Part shown: one piece after another, positions 30,973 to 32,978 of the stretch
Layout: the number at the start of each line of letters is the position of its first letter
Position numbering within the stretch: the first letter of the stretch is position 1
Origin: Pirellulales bacterium
Lineage (GTDB): Bacteria; Planctomycetota; Planctomycetia; Pirellulales; UBA1268
Direction of reading: 5' to 3'
NCBI GenBank assembly: GCA_029246985.1
Contig: JAQWMC010000056.1
Coordinates: 1-32,978 of the forward strand
DNA: 32,978 bases
Program-made: the position numbers and the translations under genes
The notes under the pieces: model-generated
Seen by the model: the letters and a program-made list of their open reading frames with translations, nothing else
Database searches by the model: none
Told to the model about the DNA's origin: nothing

Positions 30973-31138
30973 CGAAGATATGTTCCCTGCTCAGTCTAGG
31001 AATAGCCATCGTAGTCGTTTGAGCGTTTGTTGACATCCTGTAGCTCATCTCCTGCTTGTTTTGATGGTTTTTACGGTTACTTTTAAACTATCTGTCGAAT
31101 TAAAAGAGCCGTCCACGCTGTCAGCAAGCGAACAAACA

Positions 31139-32978
31139 TTATCCCTGATAATTAAGCAACTGGTAAAGCCAAGGATGTGTCCATGGGTTCCAAGTTGGTG
31201 CTGCAACGGATAGTACCGAAAGTCCAAGCAGTATAAATAAGACCAAGCAGCCGCTCCTGCTAACAGCCAAACGATCAGCAGCCGGCGTAAGGGCAGTGAT
31301 CCAAATTGGTGCCAGCCAAAAAACCCAGCGGAACCCACTTGTTGATCCACCGTAGTTGCGGTCCCACGGCTGTCGGGTCAAATAAAAGACAATAACGGTG
31401 ATCGAAACAGTGATAATTGCAAACGATAAAAGCTGCCATCCATGTCCGGTCCTCCGAAGCATGAAGATGAGTCCAGGAAGTACGAGAATCCATACAGGTG
31501 TGAGTGAAAATATTCCGTGATGTCCAATGATTGCGTGGAAAGCATAGTGGGTAATTGATGGCTCACCACGGTCTATACCACCCGGTGATCGCCAATAGCT
31601 TTCAATCACTCGACCATTCGGCATCTTGAATCGATAGTCATACCAATTTTCTGGATTCCACTGATTTACGGGGACTTGTGTTTCAGTAGATATCGATGAC
31701 ATTTTAGAAGAAGTTGGTGCCGCACGAAATGCGTATGGTGGCCAAGCCGAATCATGAGCAAGAATATTTGATCCAACGGCTGCAATCAAAACGGCAATCA
31801 CGGCCGGAAGAGTAGCGAGAGCAGTCTGTCGCCAGTCGAATAGAGCTAACATTCCTACGACAGCCGTAGTCCAAGCAAGTGCGGGTAGGTCAAAAGCTGC
31901 AGCAAGACCAGCCGCCAGTCCGGCTGCGGCAAAAAGTGACCACGAGCGGCAACCCTTTTTGGTAACTGCCAAAACACAGTAAAGACTTACAGCTGTACAC
32001 GCTGCAGCAAAGGAGTGATTGGTAAGCGCCACTGCAAATGTTGTAAGGAGGGTGCCAAAGGCGATAGTTGCGGCAGACCAGATCTTTCCTCGATCAGTCA
32101 TCCCAGTAAGTTCAATGCAGCAACACGATGCAAGAATGATAATCCCTAAAGGGATCAATCCATAAAGAACCAGCATGAAACGACCAAGAAAAAATGGATG
32201 ATCTCCAAGAGTCCATCCCGTTGCTTGAACAATCAACCAATATGGCCCAGCCAGCAGAAGGGAAAGGAGTGGCGGTTTGCTCGAGTAAAGATGTAATGTG
32301 CCGTTTTTGTCTGGATGAACGACAGCGTCAATGGTATCCCATCCGGGTTCTGCTGCGAGGTCTTCAATCGCAAATGTCCCGCGTTCTGCGAGACTTCGAA
32401 TTGTCAGCCATCGGCTACGATCATTCGCTGAGAGAAAGGGCCGAAAGAGTCCCTTCTCGCGTCGGATGCGATCCGACAGTTCTTGTCGAAGAGCCGATTC
32501 TTCAGCAGGGGTGAGTTGAGTTGCACTTCCTGTCGTTCGTCGTGCAACTGCTTCTTGAACCAGCCTCTTCTCGAGCGCTAATCGATCTACAGTTGTAACC
32601 GTAGTGATCCGACCGAGAACACTGCTGCACGCAATAAGAGCAAAAAGTCCATACACGAATTTACGAAGAGGAGCCTTAGGGTCGACTGGAGAATCCTTCC
32701 GGGATGCTTCGCCGAGTCGACCGGTCTGTAACTTCAGCCACACGGAAATGAGATCGAAAAGTCCACGGAAGAAACGTCCAACTCCATATTTGGAAACTCC
32801 TTGGGTACGTGCGCGGTGATGGACCGGCTGTTCGACAATACGGTTTCCAGAGGAGGCAGCTAAGACAGGTATAAATCGGTGCATGCCGGTTGCTAGCGGT
32901 AGCCGTTGAGCAACTTCACGACGCATTGCTTTCAGTCCACAATTGTGATCGTGTAGCGATACGTTTGTAAGCCAGCTG
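31139..32978 (-). CDS. GT2 (DPM1-like) glycosyltransferase fused to a multi-membrane domain, 5' end outside window
   Basis: The frame is open to the right edge, giving at least 613 residues. The first 80 visible residues are the end of a GT2/dolichol-phosphate-mannose-synthase-like domain: H-D-H-N-C-G-L-K-A-M-R-R-E-V, M-H-R-F-I-P-V-L-A, and V-S-K-Y-G-V-G-R-F-F-R-G-L-F-D-L. A basic linker and one hydrophobic helix come next. After an extra-membrane loop of about 120 residues (K-P-P-L-L-S-L-L-L-A-G-P-Y-W) there are roughly eight hydrophobic segments, as in GT39/ArnT-like GT-C enzymes. A second loop is rich in N, W, Y and G. The fusion suggests a lipid-linked sugar made and then used by one polypeptide, but no specific substrate is visible. 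Confidence 0.7.
   Translation of the reverse strand, partial: SWLTNVSLHDHNCGLKAMRREVAQRLPLATGMHRFIPVLAASSGNRIVEQPVHHRARTQGVSKYGVGRFFRGLFDLISVWLKLQTGRLGEASRKDSPVDPKAPLRKFVYGLFALIACSSVLGRITTVTTVDRLALEKRLVQEAVARRTTGSATQLTPAEESALRQELSDRIRREKGLFRPFLSANDRSRWLTIRSLAERGTFAIEDLAAEPGWDTIDAVVHPDKNGTLHLYSSKPPLLSLLLAGPYWLIVQATGWTLGDHPFFLGRFMLVLYGLIPLGIIILASCCCIELTGMTDRGKIWSAATIAFGTLLTTFAVALTNHSFAAACTAVSLYCVLAVTKKGCRSWSLFAAAGLAAGLAAAFDLPALAWTTAVVGMLALFDWRQTALATLPAVIAVLIAAVGSNILAHDSAWPPYAFRAAPTSSKMSSISTETQVPVNQWNPENWYDYRFKMPNGRVIESYWRSPGGIDRGEPSITHYAFHAIIGHHGIFSLTPVWILVLPGLIFMLRRTGHGWQLLSFAIITVSITVIVFYLTRQPWDRNYGGSTSGFRWVFWLAPIWITALTPAADRLAVSRSGCLVLFILLGLSVLSVAAPTWNPWTHPWLYQLLNYQG

Overview
The window looks like a chromosomal segment of a planctomycete (Pirellulales-like). 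It carries tetrahydromethanopterin (H4MPT) C1-transfer genes (fae, mtdB, mch and probable cofactor-assembly genes) beside ordinary bacterial housekeeping genes, a combination known from planctomycetes and methylotrophic proteobacteria. The smc gene is preceded by a HEAT-repeat lipoprotein, and smc is followed by an HTH/receiver protein of a kind I associate with planctomycetes. The lineage is inferred from gene content only.

Layout. 1-3128: the end of an SDR gene, then mtdB and fae on the minus strand, and an ATP-grasp gene on the plus strand. 3144-10950: rimI (minus), then a FlgI-like/HEAT lipoprotein overlapping smc, a structured 5' leader in front of an HTH/receiver regulator, and moaC. 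10911-15770 (minus): SRP RNA, dnaX, recR, rpoN and nrdR, in that transcription order. 15834-18416: mutS. 18405-22619: second C1 block with a RimK-like ligase and mch (minus), a DtxR-type regulator (plus), and a QueD-like pterin synthase and CitG-like protein (minus). 22772-26753: ppk1, a J-protein, rnpA and yidD (plus). 26738-27980: a Nudix hydrolase and fabI (minus). 28141-30318: tRNA-Lys(CTT), a decayed tyrosine-recombinase tail, and an orphan sugar-binding protein of different base composition. 30319-32978: an orphan NarL-type response regulator and a GT2/multi-membrane fusion protein that runs off the end.

How the genes fit together. Fae condenses formaldehyde with H4MPT, MtdB oxidises methylene-H4MPT, and Mch hydrolyses methenyl-H4MPT. 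The ATP-grasp, RimK-like, QueD-like and CitG-like genes probably build or modify the cofactor. The formyltransferase/hydrolase genes (fhcABCD) that would complete the path are not in the window. The dnaX-recR-rpoN-nrdR block serves replication, repair and transcription control.

The least expected signals lie outside the plain genes. They are an A10 slippery tract in dnaX with stops just ahead in both shifted frames, and a leader with an apparent H-type pseudoknot ahead of the HTH/receiver gene. There are also strong hairpins flanking fae, an SRP RNA with a non-GGAA tip, and an integrase relic abutting tRNA-Lys.
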